Shown here in pieces: positions 33,992-46,739 of a stretch of DNA of 64,000 nucleotides. The stretch is from assembly GCF_029227915.1 (NCBI RefSeq), contig NC_079885.1, forward strand, positions 25,609,001 through 25,673,000, given 5' to 3'. Positions within the stretch are counted from its first letter, which is position 1. Every line of letters begins with the position of its first letter. Source of the DNA: Hydractinia symbiolongicarpus (lineage: Eukaryota > Cnidaria > Hydrozoa > Anthoathecata > Hydractiniidae). The notes beneath the pieces are model-generated. The model made no database searches and was not told the origin of the DNA. It saw nothing but the letters and a program-made list of their open reading frames with translations. Made by a program: the position numbers and the translations under genes.

Positions 33992-36484
33992 ATGGTATTA
34001 CTATATGTTTCAGCAATCTTATTACTGTTTATGCAGAATGTTCACAGCCAAAGTAAGTTCAGTTTTTTTGTAATCACTATATAGTTAAAAGCTTTCATTA
34101 ACTTAATATTAATAATAATGTTTTTGTTTTTGATTATGCAGACACAACCCTCTTTTCAAAACTTTATTATACCAAGGCAAATTTTGTTATTAGTTAAACA
34201 ACAATGCCATATTTTAATTTTAGCAACCATTAATATTGGAGACACCTTATCAAATTGCATCCCCGAAGTATCAACACCTTCATGTTCCACTTCACAACCA
34301 GAATTTCGAATAGTTGATGGAACATGCAACAACCTTTTAAAGAGAACACAAGGAGCTGCAAATACACCATTATCAAGACTACAAAGTAAGAAAAATAATA
34401 TTCTCTGTGAATATAACTTGTTAGAATGTCCAATAAAGGCTTTACTATAGCATAAATATAACATTTACTATTATTATCATCTTAGGTGCCGACTACGTTG
34501 ATAATCTTGACACTCCACGTGGTTTTCCTGGAACAACTCCAACCGTTCCTACAGCTATTCAAGTCTCCAACGCCATCTTTACTGTCCAACGTCGTAACCG
34601 GCAAAGAGCAAGAGGACTATCAGCAATGTTCATGGCATTTGGACAGTTTCTGGATCATGATATTGGATACACAACACATCCAACTTGTGATGTTTCAGCA
34701 GGGTAAGTATATGCATAAATAAATTTATTTAATTCATAAATGAAAATGACAGGCACATGAAATTTAGTAGCTTTAGATGATTGGATTGCATTCAATTTCT
34801 TCTTCCTGTATCATTATCGATGATCATACCAACCGTAGTTACAACCAACTATTTAAAAAAATGTTTTACCTAACACTAGAGACTGATCTTACCTCCATTT
34901 TAACAAATCTGGGCTAATAACGACATAAATATGTAGGCTAAAAAAGACATGTTCCTTCTCTAATAGATGTGGCTCCGATACTGCATTTACATATCCATGT
35001 TTTCCAATCCGATTTCAATGGAGCGAGATGTTTATCGCTTGCAAGATCATTCCCAGTATGTCAGCGATCCCGTAGAAGAACTACACGACAGCAGATAAAC
35101 ATAATCTCTTCTTATATCGATCTATCTCAAGTTTACAGCAATAATTTAGCTGTTCACAATCAGCTGAGGAGATTGGATGGTATGTTTTGAGATCTCCTTT
35201 ATATTAACATTACATTTTTTCATGATTATGTAGCAAGCTTTTTAAAATGTTTACACTTTTTTATTTTGGTAAACTGATGTGAAACCGATACTACTTTTAT
35301 CTTTCAAGAATATAACGAAGTTTTAAAAGTTTATAATGTCAAAATAAAAGAAAACTTAGTTCTAATGAAAAAAAATTATTATTATTATTTAAGGAACTGG
35401 GTTACCGAGAGTGACAAGTGGCGATCTGATGCCCATAAGACTGCCAGCATCTGACCCGGATTGTATTAATCCAGGAGGTTGTTCGTTAGTTGGTGATGAC
35501 CGTGGAGATGAGAATATTGTCCTTCACACGTTGCATACAGTGTTTGTTAGAAATCATAACTACATTGTTAAACAACTGACGAAACTTAGAAAACAATGGA
35601 GTGAAACATTGCTTTTTGAAACTGCTCGAAAGATAAATATTGCCATCTGTCAACGTATTGTGTACAATGAATTCTTGCCAAGTCTTGTTGATCTGAGTCC
35701 ATACGTAGGATACAAACCATTTGTTGATGCAAGCATTATCAACGTCTTCTCAACAGCAGCACTCAGATTTGGTCACAGCTTGGTACCAAACGCATGGGCT
35801 CAACTCAACAGCAACTTTGACAAGGCTTTTGACGATATTTCTCTTCAAGCATCATTTGAAAATACTGTTCCTATCCGTCAACGTGGTATCGAATCAACAG
35901 CATTTGGTTTACTAGCTAACCAGTCACAAAGAGTGGACACAAGTTTTGCTTTTGGTCTTGTGAGAAGGTTGTTCGTTCCTCTTGGAGAAAATAGACGTGC
36001 AGATTTGACAGCTTTGAACATACAAAGAGGACGTGATCATGGAATACAAACATATGGAGCTTGGAGAAGAGTATGTAATTTACCTGCTGTTAACACGTTT
36101 ACCGATTTGGGTGGTGTCATGCCAAAGAGAATTGCTGATAAATTTTCGGAAGTGTACAATAACCCTAATGACATCGACATATTTGCAGCTGGTATTGCAG
36201 AAACACGTACAAATGGAAAAATGCTCGGCCCAACTTTTCAGTGCATTCAAAAGATCCAATTTGAGCGTTTCAGAGATGGTGATCGATTTTGGTACGAAAG
36301 GCCTGGAGTATTTACAAGCAATCAAAGAAGAGAAATAAACAGGATGACATTATCAAAAGTTTTATGCAATACGTTAAAAGACATTGTTTCGATTCAACCG
36401 AGAGCTATGCGAGCTGTTACGTCTAATACTGTACGAAGAGAATGCAGTGGTTTGAGAGATATTGATTTCTGTGCCTGGCTGTAA
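33992..36484 (+). pseudogene. Animal haem peroxidase, copy 2 (frameshifted)
   Basis: Mirror-image paralogue of the gene at 25931-23449. Exons: 33992-34052, 34224-34385, 34486-34702, 34967-35179 and 35394-36484. Exons 2, 3 and 5 have exactly the same lengths as in copy 1 (162, 217 and 1091 bases). Exon 1 is shorter (61 against 79) but keeps phase and a signal peptide. Exon 4 is 213 bases instead of 218. Five bases are missing after 35016, where copy 1 reads CGATTTC-GACCA-AATGG, so the frame shifts and reaches TAG at 35073-35075, giving about 182 residues. Skipping exon 4 does not restore frame. All splice sites, the promoter and the 357-codon last exon, with the RxxE and proximal His motifs, are intact, so inactivation is recent, unless the deletion is an assembly error or a segregating allele. 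Confidence 0.85.
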
Positions 36485-38040
36485 AGACTTTGTAAAACTT
36501 TCACCTACCATCGTGGAGTTTGGTCATGTTTTTATTTATACTTAAAACTAATTTTCCTACAGCTATGTAGTATTTATAATTTCCTTTCTTTGTAAAACTA
36601 ACAATACTAGAAAAATATATTAATGTAGCAATGAAGAAGTTTTTGTTCACACAGTAACCTACTGTCAAAAGTAAGAAAGGCAATTCTTTAATACACAAAT
36701 GAAACATGTTTAAAAGAAATTTTTGTGTCGGGTACACACCTAATCAATGTATTATTATGTAACGTTGCTGTAGGAAATATTTATCCGTGACTGGATTATC
36801 ATGGACAAAATAATGAATTCAAATAGGTGAAATAGTCACGACTTTGCAGCCGACAAGCTGCAAACTCGCTACTTATCTATGAGCACACGTAGGGAAGGTA
36901 GCGAGCGTGTAAAATAAGCTACTTGTATTCTTTAACGCGCCGGCACTAAGTCCACTGTGTGTACAATGTACAATGAACATTGAGAAATAAACGTTTACAA
37001 GTTAAAAAATGCGCCACTTTAATATAGAAACAATCAATATGATTACTTGTGGTGGCTAGGTTTAAAATTAGCCGTTCTGTTTCGTTATATTTTGTTCTTG
37101 ATTGTAGATACATAGACGAAAATAAACTGCAAGAAGATACGCACGTGAAGAAAGTTAAGCTTATTTCCTCTTTAGTTATTTCAAAGTTTTGTCTTCACTA
37201 TACATCAAAATGTAGATTTTTTAATCAAAACAGACTGAAGTTTTGCTAATACAAAACCCCCTGGAACATATGTCTTTAAAATAAACCTTTTTCGCTTTGG
37301 CGAAGATGAAACCGCTTAAATGGACAAAATAGAAACGTGAAAAGGTTTTCAATATAACCTTTCAACCTGTCAGAAACACGAAGACAAAAAGAGAATCACA
37401 TTTTACGATCGGAACACTTTTTTCAAATCCACATTATGTATGTTTTAAAAGATTGTCAATTAAATAGAAATGATATTTACCATCCGTTAAAAATGTAAAA
37501 ATATTTTTCTTGTTAATCGATCGTAAAAAGTAAGCAAACAAAAATTACCTTCGATGATGTTGCTTGATACTCTCCAATACTAACAGTTGCGCTGAAATGA
37601 ATAATTTTTCCGAATTGAAATGGAGACCTAAAGGTAAAAAAAATTTTGAGTGACAGCCTTCCATGCAAAAAAAAAAGAACTGAGGCACTAAATATTCGAT
37701 GTTAGAAAATTGTGCAAAATACAGTTTGACTACAGTTAAATGCAGTTTCTCAGGTCCATTTCGTAGATGTAAAAAGTGAACTCTGGTAAATGGAAAGATA
37801 TTGATTTAAAATTTACTATAGGGTATTTTTAGACCTGTCTGATAATATTCTTCATTTTGAGCTGGCCAAAACAGATCTTACCTGATAAAAATCTTACAGA
37901 CTCGGCAAAGCACCGTGAAGGAGATACTGCTACAAAATAATATAAAAAGGAGAAGCAAAAACGGAACCTAATTGTAACGATTCTAGGAAGCGCGTTGGGA
38001 GGAGGCTAAATTTCTCCTTAGGCGAGTGCCGAGTTGCCAA
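36485..38040. other. Downstream flank of peroxidase 2
   Basis: No gene supported. The stretch is AT-rich with small featureless frames (36501-36737 minus, 37049-37249 plus). An inverted CAGGGGCGGATTCACACA motif at its end (38058 down to 38041) resembles a hAT-type terminus; no partner terminus was found. Confidence 0.4.
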
Positions 38041-38058
38041 TGTGTGAATCCGCCCCTG

Positions 38059-38349
38059 ATGGACACGAGGCAAACTCGTGCTGCAACCTATTACGATTCT
38101 AAGGTTAGAGACAACGTGTTTAAAACGGGTGACATAGTGTGCATGTTGAACCCAAGGAACGTGTCGAAGAAATTAGCTTAAAACTGCAATAGTCCGCATG
38201 AAATACTACACCCATTTTACAAAATAGCAATCGATAACAACAAGGAAGACTGCAAATGGGTCACACGTGATAAGATTAAGTCGTTTCCACCTACATGGGA
38301 GGATGAGCCAGATATTTCAAGTGATGGTTGCCCTCTACGATTCTTCTGA
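38059..38349 (+). pseudogene. Ty3/Gypsy integrase C-terminal relic
   Basis: The frame from 38059 reads like the end of a Gypsy integrase: a YYD-type segment (ATYYDSKV), then FKTGDIV and a HPFYKI segment in place of the GPF/Y motif, ending at TGA 38347-38349. It contains an in-frame TAA after KKLA, and no other pol domain lies nearby. It directly abuts a hAT-like terminus at 38058, suggesting a nested insertion. It is a dead fragment. Confidence 0.65.
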
Positions 38350-38623
38350 TACAGAAAGTGGTAACGAGAAAATCAGCGGTAGAGGGTAACAACAGATACA
38401 ACCTCGCCCAAATTCTCGTATGCCAGAACAATTAAGCAATTTACTTGCGTGAAGTTATACTTAACCCACCAATTTTAGACGGGTGAATATATTTATTTAT
38501 TTTCCTCTGGATTATGTACAGTATTTAGGATTTTTCAGGAAAAGAAAATAGTAAATATTGTGGAAGACAGTAGGGAAATAACCAACAGACCGTGAATAAA
38601 CAACACAAACATAACATGTATCT

Positions 38624-39350
38624 TAAGTGGATAAAATTTCGCGAGGACTAATTTTCGTGAGGTTAAAAAAAGTACATTTCGCGAGGGTTTATATTTGCGA
38701 ATCACAAACTAGGAAAAAAATTTTATCGAGTGTGAGGTCACCGTCAGAAGTAATAAATGACTATGTATTCGCTGTAGTAGAAACGTTACAAAGATCTATA
38801 TGTCATCACAGGTATGGTTCACCATCAAAAAAAGACGAATCAAATAAATAAATGCGTGTGAAGTGACGGTCACCATTCCACTATTAAAGGCCATTTGCTG
38901 TTGCAACGCTATGAAGAAATAATACAAGAACTTTTTTAGGAACCGAAAGATGAAGTTATAACAGGTAGTTTTATTAAGAAGAATGCTAATGCCACGTTCA
39001 GTTTGATGCACAGCCAAAAGCAAAAAGGAAAACGGATCCTGCTCAAAAACGCGTAAAATGCAAAGACATCCATCTTTTTTCAGAGACTGTAAATATTAAT
39101 TTATGTATACTGCAAGCACGAGGCAAAAATCAAACTTCTACATGACTTACAGAACTCTATGAAAAAAGAAAAAAAAAGATGAGGAAAAATTGTTGTTTTT
39201 AAAAGTTTCGCGTTGATTTATTTTAGCGAATGAGCCCTTTTCAAAATTTTCACGAGGAATAAATTTCGCGAATTGGGCTTCGTCAAACTTTTTACCAGCA
39301 TTTATCTTCGCGAATTTAGCCGAAAATCGCGAAAATTAATCCAGTTCTTT
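38624..39350. mobile_element. TTCGCG-rich TIR element (MITE candidate)
   Basis: The left end AAGTGGATAAAATTTCGCGA (from about 38625) matches the reverse complement of the right end TCGCGAAAATTAATCCAGTT (39327-39346) with three mismatches, forming terminal inverted repeats of about 20 bases. The ends are rich in TTTCGCGA repeats and the centre is unrelated and non-coding. ATAACAT occurs just outside both ends. There is no transposase frame. Confidence 0.6.
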
Positions 39351-42300
39351 ATATCGCGGTCCCACAACACATAACATATAAGCCAAATGAACTGGACAGA
39401 TGTTTATTATTTTACAAAAATGTTATATTTTACACTTATATGTTATGTTATGTTTTAGTGAGAAATTTTTAAGGAATTAATTTCGCTAATTTTAGATTTA
39501 GACCCTATTTGCAAACTTAAACTCCACAAAATTGCACGGTTAATATCAAATGGCATAAAATAGGCTTCACGAAATTTTTTTCTGCAAACTGTGGACCGAC
39601 TTGAATCTTATAATGACCTTCACTTAAAGTCAATGTGTTGTATATGATGTTTACAATAACCATTATATTATGCAACAAATTGAGATTCAAATCGTTCAAC
39701 AGCGGTACGTTAATAACTATAGTGTCGATCAATTTAGTTTGTTGTTTGGCTAACTAAACAACAAAATAACAACGTTTGTATCCATTTACTGCCATTTGAA
39801 CTTTATCTTTAACTTGTGATACTTGTGATTTTTATTTAAAACCACAACATAGTTATCAACCAGTAAGTAGGGTAGATTAAGATTGTGATCAATAGATGAG
39901 ACATGGTTAACACTAAAAGAACACCTCACCTCCAAACATGCTGGAAGCAACAATCACATGCCATTATTCGGTTAGAGCTATTTTTCTAATCCTCACTCAA
40001 CTTTAAATTAACGTGTTTCTTCTTCATTATGTCGTAAAATAAAGTTTACAGCATTAATCTCCATATCTCTTCCATATTTCAGGGCTGGAATATTCGGATT
40101 GACGAAAGTTAAACCAGAAACTCGTTGCTTCAATAACCATATAGTGGCACAGACACCATCAACCTTTACTAATTTTGTCAATATTTGTGGAAACTTCGTG
40201 GCACATTGAAGCAGTCACTACACCTTGTGGACAAGTGGATCAAAGGGTTTTTTTATGATGACACTAAAGCAGTTTTTTTTTCATTGTTGTTGTTCCCTCT
40301 GTCAAATTCATGCCCTTTACTTCCATTGTTGTTACCCCAGCATGATTTGGAAGCCTTTCATTAGCCTAGCTAGTACAGACAGGATTTGTTTGCCCAATTT
40401 TACTGCTTTCTCAATTTAATACATTGCAGCAGCCACATGATTGCAAGTCCGACTCATGGCTGCCATACACGTCCAATGACAACTTCTTACTTTGACAGGT
40501 TTTTTTCAATAATTATGTGGTGGATTATTTAAGTTTTGCGACTGTTTACATTGTCCTTTATATATACAATGCGGAGTGCCTAATTCCTGGAAAAGAATTG
40601 GCTCCAACCAACCAGTATAGTAGCTATAAACTTTGAAATTTTTATAATCACTCGAGTCTTTGGTTTTCAGTTCTGTATGATGAAATATTTAAGGTTGCTT
40701 TCCATGTGACATTTAATGGTGTTATATTTTTCGCCCTACTTTCTGACTTCAAAGTTAATCATATTGCAAGTAAAATTAACGCTGATCTAATTCATTTTTT
40801 TTTGATGAAATACGTCGAACAACAGGGAGGAGGACATTACGTTATGAATTTTTCACGGGGCAAATTAAAGGGAGAAAAAAAAAAAAAAAAAACTGTCGAG
40901 ATTTTAGGACCGTGAAAAGAGGGCGATATGAAGAACATAATCCATCTTCTAGAAGAATTTTAAAACTTTTAAATTTATTCTGTTAATTACTGTTGATGGA
41001 ATCAAAAAATGTAAATAATAAATTTTCTTAAAGAGTTGAAGTTTGTCATTACTCTTTTTATACTTTGTAATCTTGTCTTGCTCAGAAATATTGGTAAAAT
41101 TACATGTAAATGATTACACTTGCATAGTCATAGGTTAGGTCAATGAAACATGGTTAGGTCCTGTTCTTGTCAAGAATGATTTACTCATATTTAAAAGAAT
41201 CTCTTCATAAAAGTTGTTTTCAATGACAAAACTAGTTTGGCTTCGTACGTGCAACAATATAGACTAAGGGCACATCCAAATAGCTTATCCGAATCGTAGG
41301 AATTAGAGTTATCAGATCAACTGATTAAGACCTAAAATTTATCAGCCTTAGGCCTGTTAGTATTGTTTGGTCGCAGCATTGTCCGTAAATAATTAGTTAC
41401 GCACTTGAAGGAACATTAGTGATGCAGAAAGTTATAAACAAAGTGCAAAGGTATAACAAAACAGTAAAGAAAAGGTTATCTTTCTTGACGTTAAAATAAC
41501 ATTAGCACATTTTGAGTTGAGTCAGGTGTTGCATCTATGCAAGAAAAGTAAAACGTATAGGTAAAAAGCTAACTTTAGAATCCCTTGCCACCTTTTTATC
41601 AGATGCGTCAAGTAGGAAAAACGTTGAAAGAATATTAACCTCCTCTCCTCTTTGTTGATTATGTGTTCAATCACGCAGATAAAAATACAAACAGAAAGAT
41701 GGTTATTATAATCGGGATTAAAGAGTTTCTATGTTTTCCAAAATCTTCCACTTTCATAACAAGTGATTTTTCGTATTTTCTGGTGCTTATCATAAGTCTC
41801 GCCCCTTCGTCTGGTGTCCTGCGACTATTTTATTCAATGCAGATACAATTTTAAACTCACCAAGAACACTTTTCATTGCAAGATCTCATGAAAATGGTTC
41901 CTTTACTCAACTAAAAGCTTCTCCATCAAAATTTTTTCGGTCAATGAGGAAATTCAATGATACGAAACTTTGATTACTAGCTCGGTTATAAGCTTTTCAT
42001 TTTTGCAACAAGGAATTTTGAATACAACTTCGTTCCTCTTTCGCATAGTACATCGTCAAGGAAAAAAATTGTCATATTTATTGTTGTAGCAAAGTTACAC
42101 CCGGTAACGAAATGCATATGGTCTCTTTTAAAACAATTTTTTTTCTTGTCGAAACTCTTGACCTACACTGGTTAGGTGAGGCCGGTATTTTAAAGTCGTA
42201 TATCTGTTAGGAATTTACCCATACAAAATTGTCGTCAAGGCAAAAACTAAGAGAGTAATTGCAAAGTTAGAAGAGGCTATTCTCCGTGATTTCCGCTTTT

Positions 42301-45300
42301 CAGCACTAACATATATGTTTGTGTTTTAACACGCTTTATAAGCGATTAAATGATTTTTAACAAAGTAACAGTTGTGTTGCCTCGATTGTGAACTCTAGCT
42401 TATGACCTTCGCAAGAGGAGAAACTTTAAAACATTTATTCATAATACAGCATTACAAAAAACAAAAGACTAATTAAAACTAAGAAGCATCAGCAAGGATG
42501 CAAAATTAAAACACTTAAATAAAGCATTTTTCCTGTTTATGTTAGTTTCTCGTTAGATTTTCGTCATGTTTTATTTAAAGATAAAAAAGATGTTTTGGAG
42601 TAGGTGTATTAGAAAAAAAAACCTCATGCACAATATCAAAAGGACCAATCGGCTGGATCAGATTTTTCTTAGGCGAAAGAACGTATGTACTAAGTGCAGT
42701 CAAATTGTAAACATGTTATATCAGAAGGTGTTTAGTTTATTTATGTTGGCGAGTGGTGCAGGTACGTAACATGTAAGTTAAAGTTTAAATTGTTTCTTAA
42801 ACAAAGATGTGAATTCATTTATTTTTTATACAGTTTGCGAAAACTCGATCCTAGGGAGTTAGCCCTAGGATGTTGCTGATGGGAAGCTTATCTGTCTGCT
42901 TTGTCTCTGGTAATAATACCTAGGTGTATTCTGTACACACGGGAAGACTTCATGTTAAGCATGCATGAAATAATTTTGATGCATCAGTCTAGTATGTCTA
43001 TAACGGGTATGTGTAAACTAATAATGGCGGAATTTTATCACAAAAACTGCGTAAAAAGGGAAACTTAGCGTGTTTGCTAAAATAGATCTTTCCAGTGTGA
43101 AAAACTTTCAGCTATTTATGAATAATCTATATAATATATAGAAGTAAGCACAAATACGACGGTTGCTTTTTTAAGCTCATGTAAAACTCTCAATTTTGTT
43201 GTTTTAGTGAAATGTTAGGTTTGCATTTTACTCCAGTTTGAAAAGTGCGAAACATAAAACGTTTTCCTTGGGCTAATATTTTAAGTTTAAACTCGCAAAT
43301 AGCGTAGACTGAATTCATAATATCAGAGGTTAAAGAAAAAGAACGAGAGAGGTATCTTTAAAGCGACAAAAATTTATATTAATTTGTGTTGTGTTTTTTT
43401 TATCAAGCTCAACTCTCGTCCGATCCTCGAGCCCCTTTCACTCGAAAAAAGGATTAAATTCAAATTTCTGTTAACAAAAGATGCACGTGTTTGCTAAAGA
43501 TTTGTTATTTGGCTAATTTACTACCAGCATCGAGTTATTTATTCAGATAAAGCCTTAGAATGTGTCTGCATGCTGGTGCAACAATAAAACAATGTTTTTC
43601 CAGAAGATAGAACTGTGCACGGGGAGTTCATAGACTGTCCTGAACGTTGATTGATATACATATTAAAAAGATTCAGGTTAAGATAGAATATTCAGCATTG
43701 TCTGTATATAACTGTGAGAAAAAGAATGTAAAGAGACCACAGTTATGTAAACACGATGCTAAATACGCGTGCCCTAAAGGATAAACAATAATGCAGCCCT
43801 GTTTTTACGAAAAGAACTTGTAGTTCTATAAACTTTATGGAAACAGAAAAAGGTGTTAATATGCTAAAAAAATCTAGTAATATAAGCATTGAGCGGATAG
43901 ACTCTGAAGAAAGTGAAAGTACGAAGCCTTGGTTGTCTTTTGTCGCTAAATCGAGTAAAAAGTGAAAAACGTTCAGTCTAAAACAAGTGTAGATATGTCA
44001 TGTTATGAACAGAAACTTTTGATCATTTTCTGTTATTTTTGTTCGGGAATTTCAATGGCAAAATTATGCAGCTTTTCGAAGCTCCATAAAAGAGATTGCA
44101 AAATAAAATACAAAATAAAAATTTGATCGAACAACATTTGATCCAAAATAGGTCTTTAATGATTATATACCTAACTTATATAGCATCTACAAGGTTAACA
44201 CGATCCGACCAATGTATATCTTATTCACTTTTAATTTTTTGTTCCTGTGTGTAAACGTTTTTGGATTTTTAAATTTTAGCATGCATCTTAATGCTTCCTT
44301 TACTTCTAATAATTTCAATGTCTTTAAACGGTAATTCAATTCGTAAGAGTATTCATTTTTAAAATTTTTGGCTAGTACTCACTAGCCAAGCCCTTTTGAG
44401 ACGTTTTTGCATGCTAAAGGCCTCTAAAAGTGGAAATACTAAATATTTTAACTATTTTGCAACCCTTAAAAAATATTGGGAACTTCATTTTGTGCTTTCA
44501 ACTAAGTCATCGTTAAAGATAAAACCTTAGAGGTATAGAGCAATGACTTTCAGTGGAAAGGTCAACAAAAGAGATTTCAACATTAAGAATAAAAGCTAAA
44601 TTTGCCCTTCCTATCACATTATTTGTAATATCTCTTTAAGAATTGTCTGACCTTTGAAGTCTTAAAAGTTAAATAATTTTAGGATTGTAAAATGACTGGC
44701 ATATTTTGCATGTTCATAAGGTTGGCATGTGTGTTTTTATATTTATACGGCGGGTGTGAGCTGTTGTTTTCATGATTTAATATGAAAACGACAGTGTTCA
44801 GCTTGAAGCTAGAATACATAAGATATAACAAAATGACTCCAGAACATACTGCTGATATCGTATTTAAATCATTATAAAAAAGTCTTTAGGCAACATTAAA
44901 TGCTCCAGGTCGATTCGATAAAATATGTACCCTCAACACTTAAAACTACCAACCGTATGTTATAACCGAGTCATTAAAACATGCTCAAGACAGTCCGATA
45001 ATTTTTTGCTGTGTTAAATGTGGAGAGAATGATTGGTAGAACTAATATCTCAAGAAATGCAATTGTTGAAGGAACTTTTTCTTAAAAAAAATCCATGGTT
45101 ACTTTTTTATTAGAAAAGTAGGGTTACCATTGCCATTTCTCGACAAATTTGAAATATGACGAAACTATGACGTACCAATGATATGTATATTTTACAGGAA
45201 GTGGTAGTTTTTAGACGATGCTGGACTGGCAAACAATAATTCATTTAATTCACCTGCAACATATCGTTTTTACTGCAAAAATATTTTCAGAGGTAAGCAA

Positions 45301-46064
45301 TCGCAAAAAGCAATCGTGTCCATTTCAAGTCTCGAAATTGCAAAAGCAGCAACCTAAATTCCAACGGAATTACAATAATAAGATTGTTTATTCAATTAGA
45401 AAAGTTTAGTTGTGGCTTGTTTAAGTTATATTTAACGGTTACATTATTAAATTTTACCTTCATGCAAGGGAAATGGGGTGGGCAATGACGATATAATAGC
45501 ATGCAAGCATGATTTTGTTGACGCTAAAACGTCCTTTAAATTTGTGCTTTGTACACGCATTTCTCTATTTTTGTACAATTTTTAGAGTTATAAAATTTGT
45601 TGGAGGATATTGGCTATTTAGATACTGCATTAGAATCTAAATTTCTACAAATAACAACTTTGATCATTTCCATCACATGAAGGGGTATTACATCTGAATG
45701 AAAAATTGCATTTGTTGCATTAAAATATGGAACAACGTACGCAAAATTTACGAGAGACATTCACGAAAAAACAAATAATCCTGCTACGGCTTACTACTCT
45801 AATTTATGAAACTTTGCCACCTTTTGAAAGGACTGCTTCTAGATTATTTTTAGCATACTTTCTTTTAAAACACCCAATCTTTTTCCTTTACTTCCGAAGA
45901 AAATATTTTTTCAAATGTTACTCCAGATCCAGAACAATAACAAACAGAGCCCTTCTCGTCTTCTTCCTTACTAAAACAGGCAATGCCCTTAAATGGAGAT
46001 GGTAGTTGACGTTAGCGTAGGTAAAATATTTTTTAATCTAGTAGGTAATATTTACCTTTTTTAG
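39351..46064. other. Long gene-poor stretch
   Basis: No confident gene in 6.7 kb. Weak points: an acceptor-preceded frame at 40083-40209 that ends at TGA and may be a decayed transposase-like fragment; a short signal-peptide-like segment at 42716-42764 (MLYQKVFSLFMLASGA) followed by a strong GGTACGT-type donor; and a 19-base poly-A run near 40877. The signal-like exon cannot be joined in frame to the 46065 exon directly. Confidence 0.35.
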
Positions 46065-46739
46065 GTATCACACCAACAAAGAGTTTGTCAAACTAACAAC
46101 AAACTTCCAGAGTTTGTTGCAGATGTTTGCAAATCGACAGACAAAATCGATATCACGTTGAAGCCGTCAAATAAAAACGTCAATCAGGAAACGGTTGGAA
46201 TAATGGACATCCAAGTCGAAGTAATGAATGGAAATTTATCATCTAAATTTTCTGCTTACAGATTCCCATTCAGTTTCATTAAAACACGTGTGAAGCAAAT
46301 TAAAGTTGCAATAACGAGATACATGGCTTGTCTCAAAGGCCATACAAACACTACCTGTTTCCGACCAATTGTGAGAAAAATAGGAAAGCGACAAAGAAAG
46401 GGAGAAGTGAAGATTACTGTGCAAAAACGTAAAACAATACTTGGACTTGATGTCATTTCTTTCATGGTAAATTTCCAACCAGAAAAAGCAAAGCCACATC
46501 TGAGACGGATATTACCTTTCAAAACAAGCATCCTTGGTAGCGCAACAATGAAGCGAGGCGTGAAAATGAAAGTGCGCAAAACAGAGAACTTATTAGAGCT
46601 ATGTAGAAGAAATGTATATAGGTGCCTTAAACTTACCATATATGGTGTGCAAAAGAAACGCAGAAGGCGTTTCATAGACCAATGGAGTGCTTTAAAGCTT
46701 ATAAATCATTGTGTCAAAGGTTTGACTGCAATGAGTTAA
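46065..46739 (+). CDS. Unknown basic protein or terminal exon (ORF 1)
   Basis: An open frame of 224 codons from just after an acceptor (TACCTTTTTTAG, ends 46064) to TAA at 46737-46739. The first in-frame ATG is at 46203, so either it is a downstream exon or the protein starts there. The product is strongly basic, with runs such as KIGKRQRKG, QKRK and QKKRRRRF, and scattered cysteines. No transmembrane segment or family motif is recognised. The frame is very long for DNA this rich in A+T, and local GC is higher than in the flanks, which supports real coding. Minus-strand frames over the same bases (46256-46675) are probably shadows. It overlaps a second long frame in the -1 phase (46618-47161). 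Function unknown; alternatives are a retroelement gag-like protein or a nuclear basic protein. Confidence 0.45.
   Translation, partial: VSHQQRVCQTNNKLPEFVADVCKSTDKIDITLKPSNKNVNQETVGIMDIQVEVMNGNLSSKFSAYRFPFSFIKTRVKQIKVAITRYMACLKGHTNTTCFRPIVRKIGKRQRKGEVKITVQKRKTILGLDVISFMVNFQPEKAKPHLRRILPFKTSILGSATMKRGVKMKVRKTENLLELCRRNVYRCLKLTIYGVQKKRRRRFIDQWSALKLINHCVKGLTAMS

Noticed and set aside
35010-35020. Programmed frameshift rather than mutation in peroxidase 2
   Set aside because: The change is a 5-base loss relative to the otherwise matching copy, with no slippery site, and no splice alternative restores the frame.
46256-46675. 139-codon minus-strand frame
   Set aside because: It lies wholly opposite the longer plus-strand frame and has no own promoter or family signal.
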